A stretch of 64,000 bases of DNA from Leptospira haakeii (lineage in GTDB: Bacteria; Spirochaetota; Leptospiria; Leptospirales; Leptospiraceae): assembly GCF_002812045.1 (NCBI RefSeq), contig NZ_NPEG01000014.1:19020-83019 (forward strand), written 5' to 3'. Positions 1 to 7,220 of the stretch are shown one piece after another; the first letter of the stretch is position 1; the number at the start of each line of letters is the position of its first letter. The notes beneath the pieces are model-generated. The model was given only the letters and a program-made list of their open reading frames with translations. It was not told where the DNA came from and searched no databases. The position numbers and the translations under genes were made by a program.

Positions 1-763
1 TGGAAGTTCTGTAGAAGCGGATTTTCTAATCGGAGCCGACGGAAATCATTCCAAAGTCCGTAATTTTCTTTTTCCTAATTTTCCAAAACCTGAATATACC
101 GGAATTCTAAACGCGGGAGGATTTGTTCCTTCGGAAGTGATTCCGGAAAAATATTCCAAAAGAGGACCGATCCATTTCGTTTTCGGGCCGGAAGGTTTTT
201 TCGGTTTCGCAGCCTGTGGAAACACTGCGGATACTTCTTGGATGTGGTGGAGCAATATTCCTTCTGAAAAAGAGCTTACAAGGGAGGAGATGGACTCTAT
301 GAGCAACGAATTCTGGAGAAATAAAATATTAGAAATACATAAAGGATGGCATGATCCTGTCGAAAGAATCATCCAAGCTTCTCCAGTAATCCTTAAAGGG
401 AACGTTCATGATTTGAGGAGTCTTCCTAAATGGGGAAACGATAAGGTATTACTAACTGGAGATGCGGCTCATGTGATGAGTCCTCATACCGGCCAAGGAG
501 CTTCTATGGCTCTGGAAGATTCTCATACTTTATTTTTACTTTTAGAAAGGGCCAATTCGGTTCCGGAGGCTTTCAGGGATTTTGAAACGATCAGAAGACC
601 TAGAGTGGAAAGGATCATCGAGGAATCCAGAAGGAACGGAAATAGAAAGAAAAAACTAAGTCCAATAGGTTGTTGGATCAGAGATGTATTCCTTACTCTG
701 GCCTTGCCTAGTTTCGCTAAGAAAGGCCAGGATTGGATGTATCGTTACGAGGGAATCAAATAA
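1..763 (+). CDS. FAD-dependent monooxygenase, 3' part (5' end outside window)
   Basis: The reading frame is open from base 2 to the stop at 761-763, so about 253 C-terminal residues are visible and the N-terminal Rossmann FAD-binding part lies before the window. Two flavoprotein hydroxylase signatures remain: an I-G-A-D-G-N-H-S motif near visible residues 10-17, and L-T-G-D-A-A-H near 151-157 followed by the P-H-T-G-Q-G-A segment that closes over the FAD. These are typical of group A aromatic or FAD_binding_3 monooxygenases, which use NAD(P)H and O2 to hydroxylate small molecules. The substrate cannot be told. It converges on the phospholipase-like gene, with a hairpin overlapping its stop codon. 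Confidence 0.8.
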   Translation, partial: GSSVEADFLIGADGNHSKVRNFLFPNFPKPEYTGILNAGGFVPSEVIPEKYSKRGPIHFVFGPEGFFGFAACGNTADTSWMWWSNIPSEKELTREEMDSMSNEFWRNKILEIHKGWHDPVERIIQASPVILKGNVHDLRSLPKWGNDKVLLTGDAAHVMSPHTGQGASMALEDSHTLFLLLERANSVPEAFRDFETIRRPRVERIIEESRRNGNRKKKLSPIGCWIRDVFLTLALPSFAKKGQDWMYRYEGIK

Positions 764-770
764 GATTCCC
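751..770. terminator. hairpin overlapping the monooxygenase stop codon
   Basis: GGGAATC at 751-757 pairs with GATTCCC at 764-770 around a 6-nt loop that contains the TAA stop. It lies between two convergent genes 18 nt apart, so a shared bidirectional terminator is likely, although U-tracts are weak on both sides. Confidence 0.4.
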
Positions 771-781
771 TGCTTTCGAAC

Positions 782-2731
782 TTAATATGATTTTTTCCAG
801 AGTTGGTTGCTGGCGTTGAGAAATTCCCATTGGTGAACGACAGAGCCATTACCATTAGCGGAAGCATCCACAGCATACAATGAATTGATCCGATTTCGGA
901 TACTATCTCCCACAAAATCGAATCTCATATTGTTCATGTCCTTACAATCCCAAAGAGCGATTTTTCCTCCGTTACGAGTTTCTCCACCGTTATCCATACA
1001 CTTATATGGATTCAGTTTGCTTCTTAAGAAACCATTGCCTGCATCGTAATACCATTTTTGAGCGTCGGTCCCGTTACAGTTGTATATTTGGATCCTTGCT
1101 CCGTTTGCAGTGCTACTATTACTCACATCCAAACAACGACTAGAAGCTTGGTTGACCAGGGCAAAGTAAGGAGTTTCATAATTTTTCTCCCAACGTTGGT
1201 TGTTTCCACCATGCCAAGTCCATTGACTTACTAAAGAACCGCTTGTAGAACCGTTAGCATCTACTGCGATAGATTCGTTTTGTCTAACTCGCATAGAATC
1301 ATCATAAAAATCGAATCTCATATTATCTATATTGTCTCTACAATCCCAGAGGACTATCTTTCCTCCGTTCCAATTCTCGGCGCCGTTATCCAAACATTTA
1401 TCATTATTCAATTTGCTTCGAAGATGACTTGTGGAATGTTCGTAGAACCATTTCTGAGCATTAGTGTTGTTGCAATTCCAAACTTGGACACGAGTGCCGT
1501 TGTCAGTTCCGCTGTTGCTCACATCTAAACATAGATTAGATTGTTTACTTTTTAAAGTGAAGTATCTAGGCTCCAGATCGTTCACGTCCATACATGCTTC
1601 GAATGCGTATTGAGAGAATTGAGGGCCCGCAAAATCCACCATCGCGATGTTTATACGCTGTCCGGATTTTTTTGCTTCTCTATCTAAGTCGTAAACAAAA
1701 CTTGCATGATCCAATTTATCATTGGTAAGATCTTGAATACTTCCCCAATAAGGTGGAAAAATAATCTGAGCCGCATTCGGAGTCAGGATCATTTGAGCTA
1801 CGTAAAATTTACCTTCTCTATTGTCCTTGATACGATCTCTAAGTGCGCTCACTAGATCAGATTCGTTTCCTGTGTTTTGCCAATCACTCTTCATTGTTTG
1901 GCCCTGGTTCCAATACAATTGAGATAAGTCTGCGTAATTTCCACCGCCCCAGATCAAAATTACATTTTTATCTAGATCCCAAAGTTGACCAAAGTTAACT
2001 GAATTTCCTAAATTCCGAGGAGCCATTCTGGAACCTAAATAAGGAAGAACCAGTTGGTCTTTCAGTTCGTAATGTTCAGCATCGCTCATGCTGTCCACGT
2101 TTTGGATATGAACGAATACGATCTCTTTTTTACGATTATTCACGAAGCTGGAGATATGTTGGAACACTTCCTGAGCAGAAACAGAAACACTGGATCCGTG
2201 GTGGATTTTAAATTGTCCGCTTATCTTTTTGATCCTTAGATCGAAGTAACGATATCCGAGAGCCAATTGTTCTCCCACATTGTATTCTTGCGTTTGGGAA
2301 ATATTCTCGTCGATTCCTTGGATGCCATAAGTTCCGGAGTCATGTGTTCCTGGGATACAAATGTTTCTGAGCTGAGTATTAGATCTGGATTGGTATCCGC
2401 TACTCATCCAACCCTGTGGATCTATCTGTAATTTTGGAGCATATACTGGTCTTGGGCTTCTTCCATCCTTTCCCTTGGTTCCGCCCCCCTCGAAAGGAAT
2501 TCCGCTTGGCTGGTCCAAAGGAGCAGGAGTTAGGTATTCTGCTTTATAATTTATGTCTGCTGGGAGATTTCCTCCGGATTTACCGTTGGATTGGACTAAA
2601 AATAACAAAGAATCGTAGTTTGAGGAGGAATCTTTACATCCTACTCCGATCAGGGACAAAGCGCAAATAAATGCGATTGCGACGATTCGAGAAGAAAACA
2701 CCGTGGAACTTTTCATTTTTTCACCATTCAA
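782..2731 (-). CDS. lipoprotein with PI-PLC X-like domain and two ricin B-type lectin domains
   Basis: 649 aa. The N-terminus has a lipoprotein signal ending L-I-G-V-G-C with Cys32 as the likely lipidated residue; Met6 is an alternative start. After a low-complexity linker, residues about 120-370 resemble bacterial phosphatidylinositol-specific phospholipase C: P-G-T-H-D-S-G-T-Y near His130, then L-G-Y-R-Y-F-D-L-R-I and I-H-H-G near His178, the two expected catalytic histidines. Residues about 390-515 and 522-649 are two closely similar ricin-type beta-trefoil lectin units, each with C-L-D-V-S-N-S and Q-K-W elements, evidently a tandem duplication. Expected role: surface-exposed cleavage of PI or related glycolipids with carbohydrate targeting. 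The substrate is inferred only. It stands alone on the reverse strand. Confidence 0.8.
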   Translation of the reverse strand: MNGEKMKSSTVFSSRIVAIAFICALSLIGVGCKDSSSNYDSLLFLVQSNGKSGGNLPADINYKAEYLTPAPLDQPSGIPFEGGGTKGKDGRSPRPVYAPKLQIDPQGWMSSGYQSRSNTQLRNICIPGTHDSGTYGIQGIDENISQTQEYNVGEQLALGYRYFDLRIKKISGQFKIHHGSSVSVSAQEVFQHISSFVNNRKKEIVFVHIQNVDSMSDAEHYELKDQLVLPYLGSRMAPRNLGNSVNFGQLWDLDKNVILIWGGGNYADLSQLYWNQGQTMKSDWQNTGNESDLVSALRDRIKDNREGKFYVAQMILTPNAAQIIFPPYWGSIQDLTNDKLDHASFVYDLDREAKKSGQRINIAMVDFAGPQFSQYAFEACMDVNDLEPRYFTLKSKQSNLCLDVSNSGTDNGTRVQVWNCNNTNAQKWFYEHSTSHLRSKLNNDKCLDNGAENWNGGKIVLWDCRDNIDNMRFDFYDDSMRVRQNESIAVDANGSTSGSLVSQWTWHGGNNQRWEKNYETPYFALVNQASSRCLDVSNSSTANGARIQIYNCNGTDAQKWYYDAGNGFLRSKLNPYKCMDNGGETRNGGKIALWDCKDMNNMRFDFVGDSIRNRINSLYAVDASANGNGSVVHQWEFLNASNQLWKKSY

Positions 2732-3000
2732 ATGATCTATTTTTATGCATTATAAAAGTTTAATGCTTCTCTCCGATATATGGAGTAAAAAAAGAAATAA
2801 CTGGAACTTTTCCCCTGTCAACGTCCTTTCGAATATTTTTTAAAAGTTAACATAACGGTTGTTTTTTAAAGAATCCAACGGTTCGAGATTTGTTATCTTA
2901 ATATAATCGGAATATAAGGGGAGGTTTTCAAGAATGAACATAAGGGAAATCGCCTTGCATAGAAGAGTAGAACTTCCAATCTGACAGCAAAGAATCCGTT

Positions 3001-3540
3001 ATGAAATTATATACTAGCGATAAAAAAGAATCTCTATCTTCTTGGTGGTTACGTTTTCGTTTAAACCATTGGCCTTGTCTGTGGTGCACAGGAGGAAAAA
3101 TACAATTTATCTCCTCTGATATGAGAGAACTTCATGTGAGTTTGAAAAAAAATCTTCGTACATTAAATCGAGTCGGAACAATTTATGGGGGAAGTATCTA
3201 TAGTTCGGTGGATCCATACTATATGTTGATGATGATGTGGATACTTGGGCCCGATTATGTGGTTTGGGACAAAGCAGCGAAAGTAAAATTTGTCCGCCCG
3301 ATCTTGGATAAAGTTAAGATCCGATTTTTAATCACGGAAGAATTGATCGAAAAAACAAAACAAGATATATTAGAAAAAGGTGAAATCGTTTTCGATCTTC
3401 CTGCAAAATACGAAGATGAAGAAGGAGCGGTATATGCCACCTTCGAGAAAACGATCTATGCTGCTTCTAAGGAGTTTTATGAGAAAAAGTTAGCTTCTAA
3501 AAATATGGTATCTGCATTTAAACCAAGCAAAAGAAGTTAA
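3001..3540 (+). CDS. DUF4442 hotdog-fold thioesterase-like protein
   Basis: 179 aa, soluble. The central segment T-I-Y-G-G-S-I-Y-S-S-V-D-P-Y-Y-M-L followed by V-V-W-D-K-A-A and F-V-R-P is the signature of the DUF4442 branch of the hotdog superfamily, related to acyl-CoA thioesterases. The family normally has about 150-170 residues, so this looks complete. A likely role is hydrolysis or binding of acyl thioesters, but no substrate is established for the family. No strong Shine-Dalgarno is seen before the ATG. The gene is monocistronic, preceded by about 270 nt in which I recognise nothing, and it converges on the methyltransferase gene. A decayed paralogue lies at 41375-41824. Confidence 0.7.
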   Translation: MKLYTSDKKESLSSWWLRFRLNHWPCLWCTGGKIQFISSDMRELHVSLKKNLRTLNRVGTIYGGSIYSSVDPYYMLMMMWILGPDYVVWDKAAKVKFVRPILDKVKIRFLITEELIEKTKQDILEKGEIVFDLPAKYEDEEGAVYATFEKTIYAASKEFYEKKLASKNMVSAFKPSKRS

Positions 3541-3547
3541 TTTTAGA

Positions 3548-4219
3548 TTATTTAGTCGCGATCCATCCGCCTACATGTAAGGATCTGAATTTTTGAGAAC
3601 TGACCGAAAATCCTGCTTCTTGTAAAAGTTCAGCGTATCTGGTGCTTGGAATACGGTGTAGTTCAAATACTCTTTTAAGATAGATTTGGACTGCTTCTTC
3701 TTCCCAGCCTTGGAAATTGATAAGATAAGATTTTATATTTTGGAATAAGATCTCAGATCCATTCGGTTCGGAATCAAATAGATCGAATAAGATCAAACTT
3801 CCTCCTTTTTTCAATCTAGAGTGAATCTCCTTTAATAGAGAGAGTTTGTCTCCAGTATCCGGAAGAAAATGTAAAACAAATAGTAAAGTGGCTGAATCGT
3901 ATTCTTCTGTAAGTGGGAGTTCTCCCGTAGTTCTACAGATAAATGTAAGTTGAGGGAATTTTTTCTGAGCCTGCTCGATCATTTCCGGAGACGGATCTAT
4001 GCCGGTAATTGAAAATCGATTGGGAGAGATTTTTAGTAATTTAGAAAAATCTGCGCCGGTTCCACAGCCTACGGATAAGATCTTACCATTTTCAGGAGTA
4101 TTTTCTAAAAGATAGATCGCTACTAATTCCATGATCCCTGAATAGAATGGGATCATTTTGCCAATCCTTCTCTCGTAAACCTGAGCTCTTTCACCTTCGA
4201 ACTTTTCTACGTGGGTCAT
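3548..4219 (-). CDS. class I SAM-dependent methyltransferase
   Basis: 223 aa. The SAM-binding motif I is clear (I-L-S-V-G-C-G-T-G near residues 47-55), followed by an acidic motif II (I-T-G-I-D-P-S) and the motif IV/V region A-T-L-L-F-V-L-H-F-L-P. These place it in the Methyltransf_11/25 group acting on small molecules, with unknown acceptor. Its ATG directly follows the TAA of the upstream PAS-GGDEF gene (TAAATG), so the two are almost certainly co-transcribed and translationally coupled. The neighbour does not reveal the substrate. Confidence 0.75.
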   Translation of the reverse strand: MTHVEKFEGERAQVYERRIGKMIPFYSGIMELVAIYLLENTPENGKILSVGCGTGADFSKLLKISPNRFSITGIDPSPEMIEQAQKKFPQLTFICRTTGELPLTEEYDSATLLFVLHFLPDTGDKLSLLKEIHSRLKKGGSLILFDLFDSEPNGSEILFQNIKSYLINFQGWEEEAVQIYLKRVFELHRIPSTRYAELLQEAGFSVSSQKFRSLHVGGWIATK

Positions 4220-5062
4220 TTAATTTCCTGTTTGGACTTTTTGTAGAAGAACATCGTATGTGGAACCATCTTCCGGATACATCGCAACACCTAAGGACAA
4301 AGTGACTTTCACTTCTCCCCAAGAACCGCTGGAGCTGGATTCCGAAAATAATCTTTTGATCTTCTCCGCTCTTTCCAACACTATATTCTTATGTGCTCCT
4401 GGAAGAAGAAGTAAGAATTTTTCGCCTCCGAACCGCGAAGAAATATCGCTCCTTCTGGAATTTTCCAAAAGTATTCTTCCCATTTCTTTAAGCAGAAGGT
4501 CGCCTCCGCTATTCCCGAATATTTCGTTGATCTCTTTTAATCCGTCTATGTCCAAATAAACCACGCCGATCGAGGTTCCGCTTCTTTCTGCCCTATAGAG
4601 TTCTGCTTGGAAGGATTCGATTGTGTATTCTCTATTAAAAAGACCTGTGAGTTTATCTCGAATTTCTAATTCTTTAATTTTGTTTTCCCTTCTTCTGAAA
4701 AGGGTTTCGTATCTTTTTGCCTTTGCTTCCGTAAAAGATCTTTCTGTGATGTCTCTAAAATAGAATGCCTTTGCAGGTTCTTTTTCATCTACTAAGATTG
4801 GAATTGTCCTACATATGAATCTTTTTTTGCCGGAAGAAAGATGTAACGTTAAATGAGAATGGTCTTTTGAATCCGCTTTTGAAAGCTCCGCATACCAAGA
4901 AGAATGTTTTAGATCATTTTTTTCCGGAATAAGCCCAAGTTCTTTTGCCTGAGAATTCGAATCCAAAAGTTTTCCTTTATTATCTGAGATGAGAATGGCG
5001 TCTTCCTGGTTTTCCAGGAAGTTCGGGTTTCGGATCCAATAGTTTTTAGGAGAAGAAGACAT
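4220..5062 (-). CDS. PAS-GGDEF protein with degenerate, truncated GGDEF domain
   Basis: 280 aa with no membrane segment. Residues about 15-108 form a PAS-like sensor ending in the typical F-R-D-I-T-E-R linker, then a coiled coil (about 110-135), then a GGDEF domain from D-K-L-T-G-L-F-N-R (136-144). The active-site motif reads G-G-E-K-F at 212-216: the fourth position, normally Glu and a metal ligand, is Lys215. The R-x-x-D inhibitory-site motif is intact at Arg203-Asp206, as is the preceding Y-L-D-I-D. The protein stops about 15-20 residues early, lacking the final A-D-x-A-L-Y-x-A-K-x-x-G-R-N helix. Diguanylate cyclase activity is therefore doubtful; a c-di-GMP-binding or structural role is possible. 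It abuts the methyltransferase gene. Confidence 0.75.
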   Translation of the reverse strand: MSSSPKNYWIRNPNFLENQEDAILISDNKGKLLDSNSQAKELGLIPEKNDLKHSSWYAELSKADSKDHSHLTLHLSSGKKRFICRTIPILVDEKEPAKAFYFRDITERSFTEAKAKRYETLFRRRENKIKELEIRDKLTGLFNREYTIESFQAELYRAERSGTSIGVVYLDIDGLKEINEIFGNSGGDLLLKEMGRILLENSRRSDISSRFGGEKFLLLLPGAHKNIVLERAEKIKRLFSESSSSGSWGEVKVTLSLGVAMYPEDGSTYDVLLQKVQTGN

Positions 5063-5150
5063 ACAAATTTTTATTTGAAAAATTATCTTGGATCTGACGG
5101 GAAAATCAATCTTCTTCTGACTCCCTAGGAATTAGATCTATAATAAGTTT

Positions 5151-6101
5151 CTATTCGTAAATTTTTAGGATTTCTCTGGCCTTATGTCGAATTGCTTCCT
5201 GTAATTCCAGAGGTTCTAGAACAAAAACGGAATCACAGTATTGAAGCATACTTCCTAATGCCCATTCTTTGGTTTCCATATCGATTACCATTTCGGTAAA
5301 ACCTTTTGTCATAGGTTTATGACTTAGGCATTTCATATAAGGAATACTTTTGATATGTTCTGCAGTGGCGTCTGTGACTTTAATTTTGATCAGATATTTA
5401 GGGACTCTTGATTTGAATTCTTTGATCCATTCTTCCCAATATTTGCTTAGATCGAATTTTTTAGGTCTTTCAAATCTTTCGGTAGTTACCGAAGCTTCTT
5501 TGATGCGAGAGATCCGATAGACTCTCATTTCTTTTCCACGTTTTGCAACTACGTACCAGATCGTGTCCTTTGCTACAAGTCCGTAAGGTTCTATCGTTCT
5601 TGGTTCGGGTTTTCCGCCTTCTTTCTCATAGACGATCTTTACTTTTTTTTCTTCCCAAACAGCGTCTTGTAGTATCGGAAGAAGTGGAAGTTCTCTAATC
5701 GCTCTGCCCCAACCTAAACCATCTATATGAATTCTTTGCCTCGCGGTTTCCGCATCCTTTCTATATGCAGGGGGGAGAGAGGCCATAAGTTTGACGAAAG
5801 CGGAATCGAAGTCCTTCTTCTTTCCTAAATCCTCCAAAACTCGAGAAGAATGGACCAATAATAGAGAGATCACTTCTTCTTTTTTAAAACCGGTAAGGTT
5901 TGTCCTATAACCTTCGCTTAAACTCCATCCCCCACCGATCCCTCGTTCCGCATAGATAGGAATACCTGCGGAAGAAAGAGCTTCCATATCCCTATGAACC
6001 GTTCGTTCTGAAATTTCTAATTTTTTGGAAAGTTCCTTAGCGGTGGTCCTTCCTTTCGCCTGTAGATGCAGTAGAATATTTAGAAGCCTATCAGCTCTCA
6101 T
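5151..6101 (-). CDS. YafY-type HTH/WYL-domain transcriptional regulator
   Basis: 316 aa. An N-terminal HTH_11/DeoR-like winged helix (residues about 1-60, with A-K-E-L-S-K-K-L-E-I-S-E-R-T-V-H-R-D) is followed by a WYL domain around residues 140-225 (E-P-Y-G-L-V, W-Y-V-V-A, Y-R-I-S-R-I) and a WCX-like C-terminal extension. WYL regulators respond to nucleic-acid or other ligands and are often repressors. It is divergent from an alpha/beta hydrolase gene across 64 nt that contains a TGACA-N5-TGTCA palindrome, so control of the hydrolase and of itself is the natural inference. Confidence 0.8.
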   Translation of the reverse strand: MRADRLLNILLHLQAKGRTTAKELSKKLEISERTVHRDMEALSSAGIPIYAERGIGGGWSLSEGYRTNLTGFKKEEVISLLLVHSSRVLEDLGKKKDFDSAFVKLMASLPPAYRKDAETARQRIHIDGLGWGRAIRELPLLPILQDAVWEEKKVKIVYEKEGGKPEPRTIEPYGLVAKDTIWYVVAKRGKEMRVYRISRIKEASVTTERFERPKKFDLSKYWEEWIKEFKSRVPKYLIKIKVTDATAEHIKSIPYMKCLSHKPMTKGFTEMVIDMETKEWALGSMLQYCDSVFVLEPLELQEAIRHKAREILKIYE

Positions 6102-6125
6102 AATTTTAGTATAAATCTCTAAATA

Positions 6126-6140
6126 TGACAGAACTTGTCA
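6126..6140. promoter_or_regulatory. candidate operator TGACA-N5-TGTCA
   Basis: A perfect inverted repeat with 5-bp arms and a 5-bp spacer lies in the 64-nt region between the divergent WYL regulator and hydrolase starts. Its position fits an autoregulatory operator for the WYL protein. Protein binding is inferred, not seen. Confidence 0.45.
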
Positions 6141-6165
6141 TGTATATTCTTCTATACTTGTTTTT

Positions 6166-6987
6166 ATGATTACGTTAGCAACTTCCGTTTTTGGCATTGT
6201 TCTTTGTAAAGGTGAAATTATCAAAACCTCTGTCCATGGCCCCACAGGAAAAATTTCCTATAAGGACGAAGGTTTTGGCGGAATGCCGGTAGTTTTCATC
6301 CATTCTTTCGGCGGAAATGTTTCCCATTGGGAAGAGATCAAGGAATCCCTTGTTCCGAACAGAAGGGTAGTGCGTATTGAACTGAGGGGTCATGGGGATT
6401 CTGAATTTCCTAAAGATGGAGATTATAGGATTTCTTCTATGGCACAGGATCTGGCTACAGTTGTAAATCTCCTGGGCCTACAAAGATTCGTATTAGTAGG
6501 TCATAGCATGGGGGGAAGTGTAGCATTACAATATGCGGGAGAAAATCCAAGTAGAGTTGCTGGACTCGTTCTTGTGGATTCCAATGGCGATCCAAAAAAA
6601 TTACCTGAAGTAGTTCGCGATCAGATCAAGAATGCATTATATTCGGATACGTATGTGCAAACTACTGAGGCTTACTGGGAGCAATTATTGGCCAATTCTA
6701 AACCTGAAATAAAAGAAAGATTAATGGGAGAATTAACCAGAACTCCAAAGGATACCGTGATCAAGATCACCTCAGAGCTATTGGATTATGATCCTAACCA
6801 TTCTTTAAAAAGATATGTAGGCCCAAAACTTGCGATAGTCACTCCGGAAAACGATGATCAATTTGCATTACATAGACTACATTTAGGATTTCCTCATGCT
6901 GTGGTTGTAAATGCGGGGCATTGGTTACAATTGGACCAGCCGGAAGAATTCCGTAATATTCTGGAAACCTTCTTACAAAAATTCTAA
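6166..6987 (+). CDS. alpha/beta hydrolase
   Basis: 273 aa. It has the alpha/beta-hydrolase fold pattern: an oxyanion segment V-F-I-H-S-F-G-G-N, nucleophile elbow V-G-H-S-M-G-G-S with the catalytic Ser near residue 116, and C-terminal A-G-H-W-L-Q-L-D-Q-P-E-E-F supplying the His. A hydrophobic N-terminus (residues 1-16) could be a weak signal sequence, but no lipobox or convincing cleavage site is seen. The closest families are haloperoxidase/esterase-like hydrolases, and the substrate cannot be set. It is transcribed away from the WYL regulator through a shared regulatory region, and a terminator-like hairpin follows. Confidence 0.8.
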   Translation: MITLATSVFGIVLCKGEIIKTSVHGPTGKISYKDEGFGGMPVVFIHSFGGNVSHWEEIKESLVPNRRVVRIELRGHGDSEFPKDGDYRISSMAQDLATVVNLLGLQRFVLVGHSMGGSVALQYAGENPSRVAGLVLVDSNGDPKKLPEVVRDQIKNALYSDTYVQTTEAYWEQLLANSKPEIKERLMGELTRTPKDTVIKITSELLDYDPNHSLKRYVGPKLAIVTPENDDQFALHRLHLGFPHAVVVNAGHWLQLDQPEEFRNILETFLQKF

Positions 6988-6994
6988 CATAAAA

Positions 6995-7017
6995 CTCCCG
7001 GATGTGTTGTCCGGGAG
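6995..7017 (+). terminator. hairpin downstream of alpha/beta hydrolase
   Basis: CTCCCGGA (6995-7002) and TCCGGGAG (7010-7017) form a perfect 8-bp stem with a 7-nt loop starting 8 nt after the hydrolase stop. A broken T-rich stretch follows. It is probably an intrinsic terminator. Confidence 0.6.
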
Positions 7018-7220
7018 ACCTCTTGATTTTCATCGAACGAGAGTTATAGATTCTCACCGAAAAAATTTTCCAAAATTTCTCAGAATTTCTAAATTTCTGA
7101 TTTAATTGATTTCGAAATTTTATTAGTATTGCTCCCGCTTTCTGTAGAAGGGCCGGGAAATTCATCTTCCGATCCGAGGAAAACAAGGACCTTCTTCGTC
7201 CAATTTCAAATCGACATTAT

